NCBI GenBank assembly: GCA_004352715.1
Contig: SCFE01000015.1
Location: 775,702-839,701 of the forward strand
DNA from: Hofstenia miamia
Taxonomy: Eukaryota > Xenacoelomorpha > Acoela
Direction: 5' to 3'
DNA length: 64,000 nt
In this document: positions 23,003 to 36,641 of the stretch, one piece after another
Layout: each line of letters starts with the position of its first letter
How positions within the stretch are numbered: the first letter of the stretch is position 1
Translations under genes and position numbers: made by a program
Notes under the pieces: generated by a model
The model's input: the letters and a program-made list of their open reading frames with translations, nothing else
Databases searched by the model: none
Told to the model about the DNA's origin: nothing

Positions 23003-26000
23003 AACAATTGCACCCGGAATCTCATCTTTTTATCATTGAGCGAGTTTAAGAATTAATAAATATTTGCAAAATTGATTGTATATCACTTCACGATGCTATA
23101 GTAGTTTGATGGCTTCTGTGATGTTTACCAAATTTTGAAGTTATGACCATCATTTTTTAGATTAAAACAGAAGACATTTCAAATTATGATCCAACTCATC
23201 TCTATAATTATAATCATTTTTAATTCTGCTTTAGTAAACAATATTCCTTTTTTTAAAATACACCTATTATTTCTGCCTTTGGCAACACTTGAAATTTTAG
23301 TATTTTATTAATAAATTTCCAGAGTATTTGCGTTCTGATGTATTAATTTTTGTTGTTGCTTAGACTTAGTATATCCCATTCAGGCATGCACATTGTATGG
23401 AAGCGCTAAAAAAATATTTATAGGGCGCTCAGTACTGCTAGTCTCAATTGTTTCTGATGACATTAATAAATTTTTTCCATAGTTGATACATTCATTAAAA
23501 TTGTCTGTGCAAATTTGTACACAGTGTGACTTAATCATGTAATTTTGTACCAAATTCATAATATTTTGATGACGTATTTTTGTTGAAAACATTTTATTTA
23601 GAATGTCTTACGAATTATGGCATTGAAATCGTGCAAAAGCTTGTTTCTTGTAAAACTATGTTATGATTTGAGAATAACTCAAATTCAAATAACTTCACCA
23701 AATTCTAGATTTTGCGAAATGTTAATTTTTACGAGGTTGCCTTAATACTAAATTATACCAATATTTAGACCAAATTAGTCTTAAGAAAACTGAAAAAGCA
23801 GCGTAATTTAATAAGCAAAGGTATTCAAGGTTGAATATAAATTCATATTTCAATAAAAATCTAGTTGCGACATGTGTACAATTGTGTCTCAAAGGGATAA
23901 AGGTAAATATTTTTAAATCTTGGACAAATTAAATTAGTAAAAGAATTCATGGTATATAATATATAGGAGCCGTCATTGACAATACAATAAATATATAATG
24001 AAGTAAATAATTTATTGAAAAATTCAGGTGATTCAAAACTTCATAGGAATTAAATGGAAAATCATATTATTTAAATTATATGTAACCTCAAACTACATGT
24101 ACTCAGCATTGCTTTTAGCAAGTTTAGCAAAAAAAAACTAAACAATATTTTAAATAAATAATTACAAAGAAAATGATATTGAACATTTACAAATATTAAA
24201 AACATGCTTTCATTGGTTTATTTGTGCAAATTAAATTGAAATCAAATGAATTATTAGTGCAAAGAAATCATATAACAACACCAAAATTGTGAAAAAGAGA
24301 AGATTGAAAATATTTACATTTGTAATAGCATAAGTTTTAGAATAGATTAATACCTAACATAAAGAATGAAAGAAAACGCAAGAAGTTCAACAGAATTTTA
24401 ATCCTGAGGTTCTATATACCAAGGGTGACTCACTATACAATTACTCTCAGAGTGGTGTGAACAGGACGAAATACAAAATACCTGTATTAAAGGAAATCAT
24501 TCTGTCATCAGAAGAACGAAAATTGGTGTATATTTTATGATAGATTGGAATGATTACCATGAAAGCACTTGTAAGAAAATATGGGATTCTCAATTCATAT
24601 TCTTGATAAATGTCGTAGACAGTGAGGTCATGTGAAAGTAAAGTAGTATCTGCTGACTAGCGAGGTCAGATGCAAATTGGACAGATTCTTTGCAGATTTT
24701 AAGATATATATATATATATATACAATGAACAGGCTTATTCTTCGGAAATTGTCATTTAATAGTAAGCAAATTGATAGGCATCACAGCAGCCTAAATGAAA
24801 GAAATCATGTGCTTTGATCTACCAGTGCTAGTTTGGAGGAGGACTCAGCTCTTTTCTTTAAATGTTTCAAGAGCCCAGTCCCCACACTAGATTTTTGCAT
24901 TTTGACAGTGCAATGTTTATAAGAACACCGAAATGGTTAACGTATCTGGTAGGCAGAGCTGGGCTCTATCGCCCTTTTTCACATTTTATGACATCTATTT
25001 ATACAATTAATTTAACTGATTAAAAAGCTTTAGAATGAGGCAGCCTGTGTCTACTTTCTTTGCACGTTTTCTTCTATCTTAGCTAAGCATTAATTGCAGT
25101 AACCTCTAATCCACTTCCCACTTAACCCTCTTCTGAATACCGTTGGCGTATGGCATCAAAGCCATGGAACATTTTCTTTTAAAGAAAAACGATTTTCACT
25201 AGTTTTTATAATTTTATCATATAGCAATTTAGTATAGAATCATTACCACGTTAATTTTTATCATTATCTTAAAAAAACAGTGTTTATATGCTTTGAGAAC
25301 TCTTAAATAGTCTTAATTTTCCTTTATATATGTCACGTAGTCATGCAGTAGAGAAGATGAAATTTTCAACTCTATATTTTAACTGTTTCAAATACGTTGC
25401 AAAATCAGAAAGAGGGTTGACGCTTTTATCCAAAGAAATGCCTATAATTATAAATTTTATTCTTCTGCTCATGTTTTATTCAATCATATTTACTTTAAAA
25501 TTGATAAAATTTCGGTAAACTTAAGACTTATGCTAATGAATTGACCATATGTATATTTTTGTCAATAAAGGTGATTTACATGTATGAAAATCATACAATC
25601 GAATGATTATATTTACATTTATGTTTATTAGAATAATACATATTATCATATATATGATTTTTTGATGGGGCATCACTGCATGTATTACAAATTGAGCTTC
25701 AAGACGCTAATTGACTAACTAAATTCATTAATTTGAAAATGTTTGATTTGTGGTTGAGTTCTAACATTTTGGCCTTGTTCGCTATGTGTAGCAGACATTG
25801 TGTGTAACATGTCATACAAGAAGCAAACTTATTATGTACAGTGTTAATAAAGTTTTTTTAAAACTAATTTGGAAAAGTGTTTTAAGCATTTGTATGAACA
25901 CTTAAGTTTAACAACAAAGTTGTTTTCTTACTTAAATTATTGAGTCATCAACATAATTTTTTTTATCTTGATCAGAAAATCTTAAATGCTGGTCTTTTGT

Positions 26001-26300
26001 ATTTAACTTAAGCTTCATTAAACTCTAATAATATGACACATCACAACAAAAACTTATTATTTTCTTATGGATTTTTTAAAAGTTATAACTATTACCAACA
26101 TTTATATGATTTTTTGTAATTTACAAAGGTTTAAAGTAAATTATTATTATTTTTTTATTATTAAAAAATGTAATTTTGAATCTACATCTATGTTATTACG
26201 AGAACAAAAAACTATTTTGTTCTAGTTCGAACTTTTTCTATGCAATTGTTAACATTGCGTTCAAATTTTAATGCTATAGTTATATTTGTGAAACAGCCTA
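23003..26300. other. non-coding AT-rich stretch
   Basis: No supported gene. Contains a TA microsatellite at 24705-24722. A somewhat GC-richer segment at 24820-24985 has the complementary-looking pieces AGCTCTTTTC...AGAGCCCAG and AGAGCTGGGCTCTATCG, possibly a SINE or MITE fragment. Confidence 0.45.
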
Positions 26301-26319
26301 GAAATAATTTCATTGTTAT

Positions 26320-26325
26320 TTTATT
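26320..26325 (-). terminator. candidate poly(A) signal of the GPCR gene
   Basis: AATAAA on the minus strand about 300 bases after the GPCR stop codon. A plausible cleavage signal, not proven. Confidence 0.35.
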
Positions 26326-26626
26326 GTGATTGACAGATGTTAACGCTTAGTTTTGAATAGCACATAAATTACAACTTCAAAAATTCATATTCGTAGTATT
26401 TGTAATTCAGTTTTTAATCAAGATTTCCGGTCGGATCAAAAAGTTCCAACAGATTAAATCATGTAAGTCGTATCCAATTGTTATTTGTGTAAAATAAATT
26501 GATTCTAATTGAATTTTAAATACAATGTCATTTTCTTAAAAAATTGTTTCCGGATTGAAAAAACACCTAATAAAAATTTTATACTACTGAAAATTTGATA
26601 TTTAACAATACTTCATTTTCTGATTG

Positions 26627-27449
26627 TCACTGACCATCACTAACATTTGGTTCAATAATGGCTGTTAAAATTTCTTCTCCGTTTCGTATGCCTGTTGCAA
26701 GGGTAACCAAACTCGTTTCAGTGGGTCTTTGCAAAGTGTTCAATAAAGACGGACCTGAGCAATTTGGATAGTACTGATTGTCAGCAACTTGCAAATGGCG
26801 ATGGAAATGTGACTCGGAAAAGTTTGGGATGGACGATGGCGAGCAGTTGCTATAGATATTTCTTGTGAAGGTTTTTGCTATCGAAACTCTTATTCTGAAA
26901 TCAGCATAGCCATGAACAAGTGGTGTAATCGCACAACCGGTAAACAGCAGAATTAAGCTGATTCCAGACCAATTCCTGAGAGGACTGTGTGGTGCAGTAA
27001 AATTATTCAATAAAAAAGTTAGAATAATCGGGCTACAGGTTAATACAATAGTGGCGCCCATCGATAGCACGGATTTTTTAACTACGCTTAAGTTGTTGGA
27101 AGATCGTGCGTTTTTGTAATCGCTTATTTCGTCTTTTGAATAACGAATCATTGCGTTTTGTAGTCTGTTTGCAAAAAAATAAACATTGATCAACGCGCAA
27201 AAGGCAAGAAAGCATAAAACGGCAAATATGACTGGCATTACTGCTGTATAGTACATTTTAAAGTACCCAAATCGATTTGTAAAAATAACTTGACACAAAA
27301 TGGAACATTTGTCTTTGTCTACGAATTTGAAAAGGAACGGAAAGTAGAGGACAAATAGAATCAGCCAAATCATCAAAATACAGGTGAAGCATCCAATGGA
27401 ACTATTCGTTATTTTGGCATAAGCTATTGGGAACATCACGAAGATAGAT
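26627..27449 (-). CDS. GPCR exon 3 (residues 117-389 plus the last base of codon 116): TM4-TM7 and C-tail
   Basis: Carries most of the receptor. After the split Arg116 come SIFVMFPIAY (the loop after the DRY site; Pro123 sits where class A receptors have Pro), TM4 with Trp144 (4.50) and Pro153, an extracellular loop with Cys164 and Cys168, one of which should pair with Cys91, TM5 with Pro188 (5.50), TM6 with TCSP (253-256; Pro256 is 6.50, but Trp6.48 is Cys), and TM7 with TPLVH in place of NPxxY (291-295). A helix-8-like DFRIR follows, then an 88-residue Ser/Thr-rich tail. The acceptor TTTTTAG is at 27450-27456. The upstream Met of the open frame is intronic and is not the start. Confidence 0.9.
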
Positions 27450-28455
27450 CTAAAAATCAAATGTCATTTTTTATACATTATTCAATGATGACAAATTTGC
27501 AAATGATATTATAGTATTCATATCTATGTTCTACAATAATATATCTTGCTATTTACAAATTTTGTAATTATATATACAGTATATATGAACTTCAAAGATA
27601 GACTGTGTTTTTAAACATAGAGTGAACACTTAAAATTGTTAGTATGACTTAGAACTATATGGCCAAATATAATGTAATCGGTGATATACATGGTAAATAT
27701 TGCAAAAATGCTCTAACAATTGAAGTTTTCTCACTATACTTCGGTTAACAAACAAAGTTAATGAATCCTTGATAAAGCCAAGTTTCTTCTTAACTACTGT
27801 AGGTGATTCCCGACTGACATAACATCTAATTATTTCAATTCTGTCGAATTGTAAATTTTTACATGCATTTCCACTATTGAATATTTAGTTGAAATATTTC
27901 ATAGTTATGTAACATATATGAGAAAAACTCATATACTAATCTAGATTATCAGCGCTCGTGAAAGATGCCATGTATATATATATATAATGGAGCAACCAAG
28001 AATAAAGTATTTGAGAGTGTCAATAGACAATTAACTAAAATTCGAAGAATATTAATTCAAAAAATGGCTGCTAATATCAAATTAATTAAATAATATCGGA
28101 TTTATTGCCAAGAAAATAGACCACCATGTTGTTTAAATTTCTGGATGTATCAAAATATACATATTTTGTTACTTATTAGCAAACCTAACTGACAATTCTA
28201 AAAAGAAGTAAAGGAAGATTTTCAAATGGATGGACAGAATTATCAATAGAAATATCTATGAGATTAAAGACGAATGACAAAAGATATGTTTTTGCAAAGG
28301 CCTTTAAAGTTTGATGAAAATTAAGTTTGAATTTTGAATACCTTTCAAGCTTTGATTTGAAAATTTGAATATTACTAAGTTCAGAATTTGATTTTTAAAA
28401 CTTGAATTTTTTGGAAAAATTTGGAAATTTGATTTTATAGTTTGAAAATTCAAAT

Positions 28456-29010
28456 TTGATTCGAAATCCCGGGTTTTTGCATCCAAGTGAAATCATGCAA
28501 CAGAATATCTTAGAAATATTTTATAATTTTGAGGATAACATTTCTTTAAAATATAATATTAGACGTGGTACACATCTATGTAAAACACTTAGAATTAAAG
28601 TTATGCAAACTCATTTTAATACTGCAGTAAAAGTATGGAATAACTTGGATAAAAATATTAGATCAGAAAATAAATTCCTATTGTTTAAAAAGAAAGTGAT
28701 TAACCATTTCAAAACTGTTTCAGCAAGGAATTATCTTACCAATCAAAGATTTGCTTTGTTAATTAAAGATCCCTGATTATATCATCCTTGTTTATCAATT
28801 AAAATTTAATGACAATGAATTTAACTAAATAGAGCAAATACATTTTGAAACTAAATTTACTTACTATAGTAACCAAGAACTATCATCCTTACATCTGCAA
28901 CCAAGCAAAAGAAATAATGAACAGTTAGTACTTAATAGTTATCTTTTTGTACACTTTTTCTATTTATTGTAGAAAGCACTAACTTTAATAAATACATAAA
29001 TAAATAAAAT
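28456..29010 (+). pseudogene. LINE 3'-end fragment with TAAA-type tail
   Basis: A frame to 28776 reads NIRRGTHLCKTLRIKVMQTH, FNTAVKVWNNLDKNIRSENK and FLLFKKKVINHF. This is the 'R...T.....F..S....WN.LP..IR....F.KKLK' block at the C-terminus of CR1/RTE/jockey-type LINE proteins. About 200 bases downstream the element ends in ATAAATACATAAATAAATAAA, a typical simple-repeat LINE tail. The 5' part is missing. It lies in intron 2 of the GPCR gene, antisense to it. Confidence 0.75.
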
Positions 29011-29084
29011 TACTAAGTTCTTCAGAAAATGGATTCAGATGAAGAAAATAGCCACAGTATTTTAACACTAATAGTAATTTCGGG

Positions 29085-29089
<5 letters not shown>

Positions 29090-29125
<36 letters not shown>
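29090..29125. repeat. (TA)n microsatellite
   Basis: Pure AT dinucleotide run in GPCR intron 2. Confidence 0.95.
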
Positions 29126-29126
<1 letters not shown>

Positions 29127-29232
29127 CATTAATGTAACTTGAGTATTGAAAAAAAAGTCAATACTATATGGATACACCACCCCCCCACCAGAAATTCCTA
29201 GATCCGCTACTGCATCAGAGAGCGCATCTGAT

Positions 29233-29432
29233 NNNNNNNNNNNNNNNNNNNNNNNNNNNNNNNNNNNNNNNNNNNNNNNNNNNNNNNNNNNNNNNNNNNN
29301 NNNNNNNNNNNNNNNNNNNNNNNNNNNNNNNNNNNNNNNNNNNNNNNNNNNNNNNNNNNNNNNNNNNNNNNNNNNNNNNNNNNNNNNNNNNNNNNNNNNN
29401 NNNNNNNNNNNNNNNNNNNNNNNNNNNNNNNN
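29233..29432. other. assembly gap, 200 N, flanked by identical 30-mers
   Basis: The 30 bases before the gap (29203-29232) and after it (29433-29462) are identical. Contig ends therefore probably overlap and the gap may have no real length. Open frames drawn through it are not genes. Confidence 0.9.
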
Positions 29433-30051
29433 TCCGCTACTGCATCAGAGAGCGCATCTGATGATAGAACAGGAGCAACAATAGTGGAGCCCACAAGTTG
29501 AGAGTGGGCTGGCACACCTGCCGAACCAAGCTGGCTAGTTGTTATTGAGCATCCATCGGATTAAGTTTATCCATGGACGCCTTGATAAATTAGTTATCAA
29601 TGTGTCCATGGCCATGGTTTATCTGTGATTTTGTTGATGAGGTTTATTCTGCTACAAAGATGTGAGTGAAAAGGTTGAATATTCTCTACGAGGTGAGCAG
29701 CAAACAACAAGTGCAATGAAGTAATGGGTACAAAGAACCAAAGATCAAATGGGCGGTAAAAGATAAGCAAAATGACAAATAACGTAGTGAGAGTCGTGAA
29801 AACAAAGCATTACAGAAAAATTTACTTTTCTCTTCTCTAAAATTGAGCACGTACAAAGCATAGCAAAAGCCATATAAAATCAAGTTTTACTAACTAATAA
29901 AGATAACGTACGCACATGTAGTACGTTACACACCACATGTGCAAATGGCAAATATTACAAATCTCCAGTAGTAGTCGCCACTAATGATTGAGGAAATATT
30001 AAATAGAGTGCCCTTCCACAAATCCTTTCTTCATATATATATATATATATA

Positions 30052-30222
30052 NNNNNNNNNNNNNNNNNNNNNNNNNNNNNNNNNNNNNNNNNNNNNNNNN
30101 NNNNNNNNNNNNNNNNNNNNNNNNNNNNNNNNNNNNNNNNNNNNNNNNNNNNNNNNNNNNNNNNNNNNNNNNNNNNNNNNNNNNNNNNNNNNNNNNNNNN
30201 NNNNNNNNNNNNNNNNNNNNNN
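30052..30222. other. assembly gap, 171 N, inside a TA microsatellite
   Basis: Both edges are (TA)n (30033-30051 and 30229-30259), so the assembly broke in the microsatellite. Frames spanning it are artefacts. Confidence 0.95.
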
Positions 30223-30259
<37 letters not shown>

Positions 30260-30262
<3 letters not shown>

Positions 30263-31600
30263 GAAGTGCATGCAAATTCCAAAAGCAAGTAATCTACGCA
30301 ATGCTGAGATTTCAATCTATTAGGGCAGAACACGTTTTTGTATATGTAGTTATTATGGATATATGCATCTCGAAATTAATTGTGCAACTTTATATTTGGA
30401 AGCGATCAATGACGAGGGAATATCAATATCAGTGCAGTGCTAAATTACAAAGTGATGGATGCAAATGTGAGAGCACTTTAATTTATTCTGAGGTGCTATT
30501 GACTTGGTTTCCCACGGGAAGCACTTCTCTAGACTAGCATTGCCATTCTCATACATAATTTATGGTTTCAGGACTACGACAAAAACTAGTTGATTTGATT
30601 TAAATCTGCATCTAAGAATGTATGCTGGTTTCACAAACAAAGTACTAATCACAATATCCTCTTTTTTACTTCTACAGAGAACATTATATAATATAATAAC
30701 TATTCACAGTTATATAAGGTTGAATATCTATACTAAATACTGACTGAGAATTCTAATAAAATAATTTAATCTAAATTTGCACGATATCACTAAAACTATT
30801 AATTTATTTCAATGGTATATTCTTTTCAAAGCCTTTGATGATGCAGCAAAATAAATAGATTTTCTTTTAAAGTAAACGATTGATAGACTTTCGTCTCTTT
30901 ATCATCATAAATCTTCTAGGCAAACAACGAAATAATCCAAAGGCCTTTTTATTGATAGTAATTAGTATTCATCTGGATTTTATTTCCTCATATTTTATGT
31001 GTTTAAATTTAAATTTTTTGTCATAAATATATTTTATGTTAATGATAATAGACACTCAGTCAAAAGCACTGGACATCAGGTAATTGACAAACATCGCATT
31101 TACCAAGTTTCTAGTAATCAAGTCAGTGAAGAATCTACGGGGCATTTGGGGGAAACGTTGTTATGCCCGGAGCAACTGCTAATATGAGATTAAAATTTTA
31201 GTGATTCACTTAGAAAAAACTCTCCGGCATTTTCCAAAGAAAACCTATGCATAATGATATTCAGCACAGAAAGATCTACACTTGATAAAAGCCTGAATTC
31301 ATTATCGTAAATTTTCATTTGGGAATGAAATGAAAGGGGTATGAGAGCAGGCCAGGCGCGGTTCAAGAAAATTTGTTCCAATTTTTTTTTAAAATTATAA
31401 AAAAACGATTGTTTATTTTTTGAAGTTATACAAAATCTAATCATATTTTGCAAAAAGCTTAATGGTTTATGAGGTTTTTTTAAGAGTCAAGCAAATTTAT
31501 TGCTAAAATAAACAAACAAACAAATACTACAAACTATTATACATGTATATTTACAAAATTAAAAATATGCACAGTTACTTAAAGGGCGTAAATTTCAAAT
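30260..31600. other. intronic sequence of the GPCR gene, nothing recognised
   Basis: Short frames at 30301-30537, 30999-31187 (+) and 31190-31453 (-) have no motif I can name. The last lies just 3' of a minus-strand LINE fragment and may be its eroded tail. Confidence 0.45.
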
Positions 31601-31601
31601 G

Positions 31602-32256
31602 TCAAATGAAATCTGTCCATGCGCTTAATTTGTTTGATATTCCTAATAGTGATTGTTTGGATAATAAAATTTTTTTAATTTTTCTTCTAAAATGTTTATA
31701 ATTTTGTTCCTTTTTTATTTCAAGATTTAAGTCATTCCACAATCTAGAAGCTTTAAATGAAAATGAATCTGGACAATTAATAATACTATGCAAATTGTGG
31801 TTTCTATCACTGGTTTTGATATAATTACTTAAAAAGTGCGTAGATTTTGAATTGTGTACATATTTGTGTATCATAGAAAGAGTTTGATATTCGATAAAGT
31901 ATAATGGTGCAAGAACATTGCCACCTTTTATAAAAGTGCTCACTGATTTATGCTTATCAAAAACCGTAAGGGTTATATTTATACACATGAAAGCTAGTTT
32001 TTCTAAGATTACTTTTATTCATGGTAGATAAGAAAATTTTTAAAAAAAGGGTTCTAAACAAATTATTTTTTGTCATAATATTCTTAGAAAAAAAATTCCA
32101 ATTTTCTAAAGATCTTAGATAGTTTTTTGAAAAAGGGAGAGGAGCAGCCGTACCACCCCCCAACCGGGACTGGAGCAGACAGAGCAGATATTTGGTTTCA
32201 GAGTTTGTATCAATGACAAGCATTAAAGTTATTGTTAGTTTCCCTAACAATTTCAT
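31602..32256 (-). pseudogene. LINE C-terminal fragment
   Basis: On minus, 31988-31602 reads IKGGNVLAPLYFIEYQTLSM, then SFSFKASRLWNDLNLEIKKE and FRRKIKKILLSK. This is the same class of LINE C-terminal block as at 28.5 kb (conserved WN.L and a basic KKxKK end) but a different sequence. The overlapping frame up to 32256 (NYLRSLENWNFF) probably continues it upstream after a frameshift. It lies in GPCR intron 2, in the sense direction of that gene. Confidence 0.7.
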
Positions 32257-32719
32257 CGTTTTATAACATGACCAAAAATTTCAGAAATTATACTACAGTA
32301 TTTCAATATCAGCCAGTATTAAACAAAGTTATAAAATAAGGAAGTAATATTCTATGTTGTATGTACTTGCCGATTGAGATACGTTTGAAGAAGAAATAGT
32401 ATGATTAATTATTATGATGACTTATTGCCCGTGTTCCATGTCAGAAAATTTGGTTCAAATAAGAAAATAGCACCCTGCGCCATTTATTGTTTCTATAAAT
32501 TTACTATAACATTTTGCAAATTATTATTTTACTTACATATGTTCTATTCACTATGCAATTCTACTATTCGATCAGAAGTGTTATAGAATAATTTTATCGC
32601 ACTTTGCACAGGTTTAGGACCAAGGCATCATTGAAGATGTTATATGGCGGCTTACTTCACGCTTTAGCTGTATTTTGCAACTTAGGCCATTATACTGCTA
32701 TAAATATTCTATTCAAAAG

Positions 32720-34240
32720 CAATGAAATTCAATCCATAACCCATTCTTTTTCTATCAGATTTGTAGTGTAACTAAGACTGAAATTATCAAATCTGTTCAA
32801 TCCATGAAGAACAGATTTAGCCGTGCCTCCAAGATCCCACTTGGTACCTAAAAATTGCTACAGATATAATTGCTTAACCACTTTGTGACATTATAAATGC
32901 ATGTATTAAACATTCTACTTTTCCTGGCCTATTAAAATTGGCAAATATATTACTCCAATATTTATAAAAGATGACTCTCAAAGTAGTGTTTTGAACTATT
33001 AGTAAGATTTTTGAATGACTTCTCTTTAGTTGAACTAATGATCATTTATGTAAACATACTGTGTGCTCTTAAAATCAATAAATTTTCCCAAGTGTATTCT
33101 ACTAATGATGCGTTGTTAACAGCTACCGAAAATTGAAGCAATAGCATAAATATTGATTAGTGTTCAGCAGTTGCATGCTTAGATCTATCAAAAGCTTTTT
33201 ACTCTATCAACCACGACATTTTAATTAAAGAATAAAAATTCTGGGCTTCTTCATGAAAAGTGCAGACCTAATAAACAGCTATTGTCATCAGCGTAAACAA
33301 AGAGTTAAATTAAATGGAACTCTCTCTGACTGGATTTTTATTAAAAATGATGTCCTACAAGAAACAATTTTGGGACCTATACTATTAAATATGTATATAA
33401 ACGATCAAATGTATTGAAAAACAATATGTCGATGATACTATTCTATTTAGTTCACATAAGTTTCCTGAAATTGCTATAAAACTTCTCAAAGAAAATTGCA
33501 TTTTTCATACACATTATCTTCTATCACAAAAACTAATAATAAAGCGCAATTTTGTTTAATTAGACCTAAATCTAAAGAGAAGTCCACAAGAGTTTTTCAG
33601 CATAAATATAATTTAATGAAACCCACATAGAAAAAGTTAATTTCTTCAGAAATTGAGGCATAATTTTTTATTCTCAACTTAAGTAATGTTACTAAGAAAA
33701 TGGCTATTTTAATGAAGGCTCTTAGGAACATATTTCAACAGCTTCTAACCACAGCAAACATTTAGTTAATTCACATGTAAATACCAACTACCAAGTCACT
33801 TTAATTATGGAAGCATACTGTATGCCGATATAAATCAACAACCTTTTAAAAAATTCAATGTGCAATAAAAATAGCAGTTAATCATTTAAATAACAGGAAT
33901 GCAGAAATCAGAAAATTAGAAAAGAACTTTTCTAATCCACTGTGTATAATATATAAAAATTATAAAAATAGTAAGTAATAAATTTAGTAATATATTTCAA
34001 ATTTTATAGACATAATCATAGAATTCTAATAATTAAACCTCTTAAATATTACAAGAAAATAATGAAAAATTCATTTCTGAACGCATCAATAAATATATGG
34101 AATAATTTACGAAAATCAGTAAAACAAATTGATAAATTGAAATTACTTAGAAACAAAATTGAATAATATTTCTATAGTGTTATAGAAAATATAGACTTGA
34201 ATACAAATGACAAGGTTTTCAATTATATAACACTGTCTAT
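32720..34240 (+). pseudogene. LINE reverse transcriptase remnant
   Basis: A nearly full reverse transcriptase can be followed through many frameshifts. In order: VTKTEIIKSVQSMKN (about 32768), a finger block near 32860-33100, ACLDLSKAFYSINHDILIKE (33172-33231, palm motif A with F-Y where F-D is usual), KQRVKLNGTLSDWIFIKND (about 33295), ILGPILLNMYIND (about 33365), the catalytic VDDTILFSSHK (about 33428; YADD-type), and INIWNNLRKSVKQ near 34090. It shares long nucleotide stretches with the 16.4-18.1-kb copy. Inactive, within GPCR intron 2. Confidence 0.82.
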
Positions 34241-36352
34241 TCAATAGACCGCATCTAAATTCGCCATAATTTTAATTTTTTTTGAAAATTTCAATTTTGT
34301 ATTTTTTCAATTATTTGTATTGTTTATTTTTGCCGCTTTTTGTAATTGTAAACAGTTATATTGTACAAAGCAACACTGCACATAGTTTTTCCTTCTTCTT
34401 AGCAGTTTAAGAATAACTTAATTGCATAGTGCTCATATTGAACGTTTATGTGAATTATTATTGATTTTATTAACACTTCACACCTCAGAGAATGAATATT
34501 TAGAGATGTGGAATATTGCAATTGCTAATTAAATCTAGACGTTTTTGATCTGTGATCTAGAAAGATATCGATTCAGTTTACACCAGAAAATGTGCGCTCA
34601 TATAAATCCTCTTTGTTCTCATCACTTCGCCTTCGACTAATCATAGAAAATTAGATTCAACTCACCTCAAATTCTGGAAGCATCATTTTTGGACAGTCAC
34701 GGCTACTAATATGATCACGTTTGGTCTCCTCCAAAATCATGTTATCCTACAACTGTCAAGTTAGATAATCTTAAAAAGACATTCTTATATGAAGATGAAT
34801 TTTTTGTATCAAACATAATTTAAAATTTATTGTGCAGCAAAATTATGACATAATAGGTTCATCATCGGAATACCCCCAAATAGTTGAAAATGTAGTTCAC
34901 CTGATTTTTCACATGGTAATTTTTGTGTATGGGAAACTGGTAAGCGTAGAGTTATTTAAGCTAAGTAATGCAGATATTTTTATAAAAAATTTTTAAGCGC
35001 TTGTCACTCAATCAATAATATTATCTGAAAACTAGGTGCTAAAAATTTGAACGTATTACATGCACAAGAATAATTTTTATTACACTTCCCTTAGATGTAT
35101 CCATATTTAAGGATTTCCAAACTTCGTAATACGTTTGGAAAAATTCTTTGAAAATGGGGATACATTGGGCGACTTTAGGGTTAACGTTTTCCAGACAATG
35201 AGGTCATCTAAACAATATTTTGGATGCATTTTTCAGATTATGAGAGAAGACCTATTTTGTATTACTGAAGGCCTACATTGCTGATTAGAGTCTCTTATGA
35301 ATTATCGAGGCCAATTAAAATCCGCGTCTGTAACATATATTTTGCATGAGGTTTACTTTTTCATTATATGTTTTTTACTGAACAGAGTTTAGTTAGCGAC
35401 TGATTTTAAATCTGTCAGGTACTTCAATTTTCAATTTTTAAAAATTTTAGCTGCTATTGAACAGGGCAAATGACGTAGTTGGCAATTTGATACAAACACT
35501 GTTGTATTATTAAATATCATATAATAGATGTAGAGTACATTTTAAACAAAAATCTGTTAAATGCGTTTAATAATTGAAGTGAGTCATACATGAAATACTG
35601 AGAATGGATTAGTAAACTTGTTTTTCACGCGTCTATCTTTTTGTTACAGGATTACCGATTATCGTGATATGTTATTGATAAGTGAAACAATATAAAACAA
35701 TTGTTTCTTTCAAACAAACTAGCGGCAGACATACCAGGATATTGGAGGTATTGTACTTACAACTATTAACGCGACATAAATTAATATTTCGTAATGCAAG
35801 AGATAGATTAGCAAACGAGTAGTTCCAAATCTTATATGGTTTCTACTAGAGGATAGATTAATGCTTTCGGAAAGTCTCCGATTCCCAATATGATTCTAGG
35901 CACGTGCGAGTTGCGAGATCGTCTGCCGCAAAAGTAGGGGAGGGGAGTCTGCAATTGCCAATGTATAACGCAAACTTTTTTGATGTTGTCGGATGCTGAA
36001 GGATGAATACAAAGATTTGATCCAGACCTGAACATATTTTTCCAAAAACTAAATATTTATGGTGATGTGCAATTGTAGCTTAGCAGCTATTCTCGAGATA
36101 CAGATTCAGCTATCTCTAATTCATTTTGGGGTTACTAATTGAAACCCCTAACCTCAATTACTAAACATATAAAAATCATGCGTTTTGTGACTTTGCCGTA
36201 TTCGATGTCGTCGGAATGATTATCTCTTAAAGATTACAAAAATAATGTCATACATTGTGTCTAATGCTTTTTTCTCTGAGACAATATTTGACCGCCTAAT
36301 TTTTAAATGCCTTTTACGGAAGAAATCCATTTTGGAAACTTTAGTATACTAT

Positions 36353-36355
<3 letters not shown>
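34241..36355. other. intronic sequence of the GPCR gene, nothing recognised
   Basis: AT-rich, no supported exon. A 67-codon minus frame at 35832-36035 is somewhat GC-richer but has no start codon, splice context or motif. Confidence 0.45.

Positions 36356-36393
<38 letters not shown>
36356..36393. repeat. (TA)n microsatellite
   Basis: Pure TA run. Confidence 0.95.
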
Positions 36394-36396
<3 letters not shown>

Positions 36397-36641
36397 TATA
36401 CATCTGATATAAAATCGACATCTTTGAAAGCATTGTAATGATAATGTTATGATAATTATTGTTGCATTTGCTGATATAAAATAAACGCAAAATTGTTATA
36501 AGCGTTGCTTTGAAAGACTTCCATTGATTAGGCAACGGTTATCGATTGAGAGATTGTTGAAATATTCAGAAGAGAGCTTTCCCTGCATTTAAATTTAGAA
36601 TATCGCTATAAAATGTGTTAATTATGCATTTAAAACCAAAC

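Noticed and set aside
29146-30292. Open frames of about 100 codons around two gaps
   Set aside because: Most of their length is N; the rest is microsatellite or simple sequence.
36566-36641. Extension of the TM2-TM3 frame past the NR motif
   Set aside because: Past AACAG|GT the residues no longer fit a GPCR, and the split codon matches exon 3 exactly.
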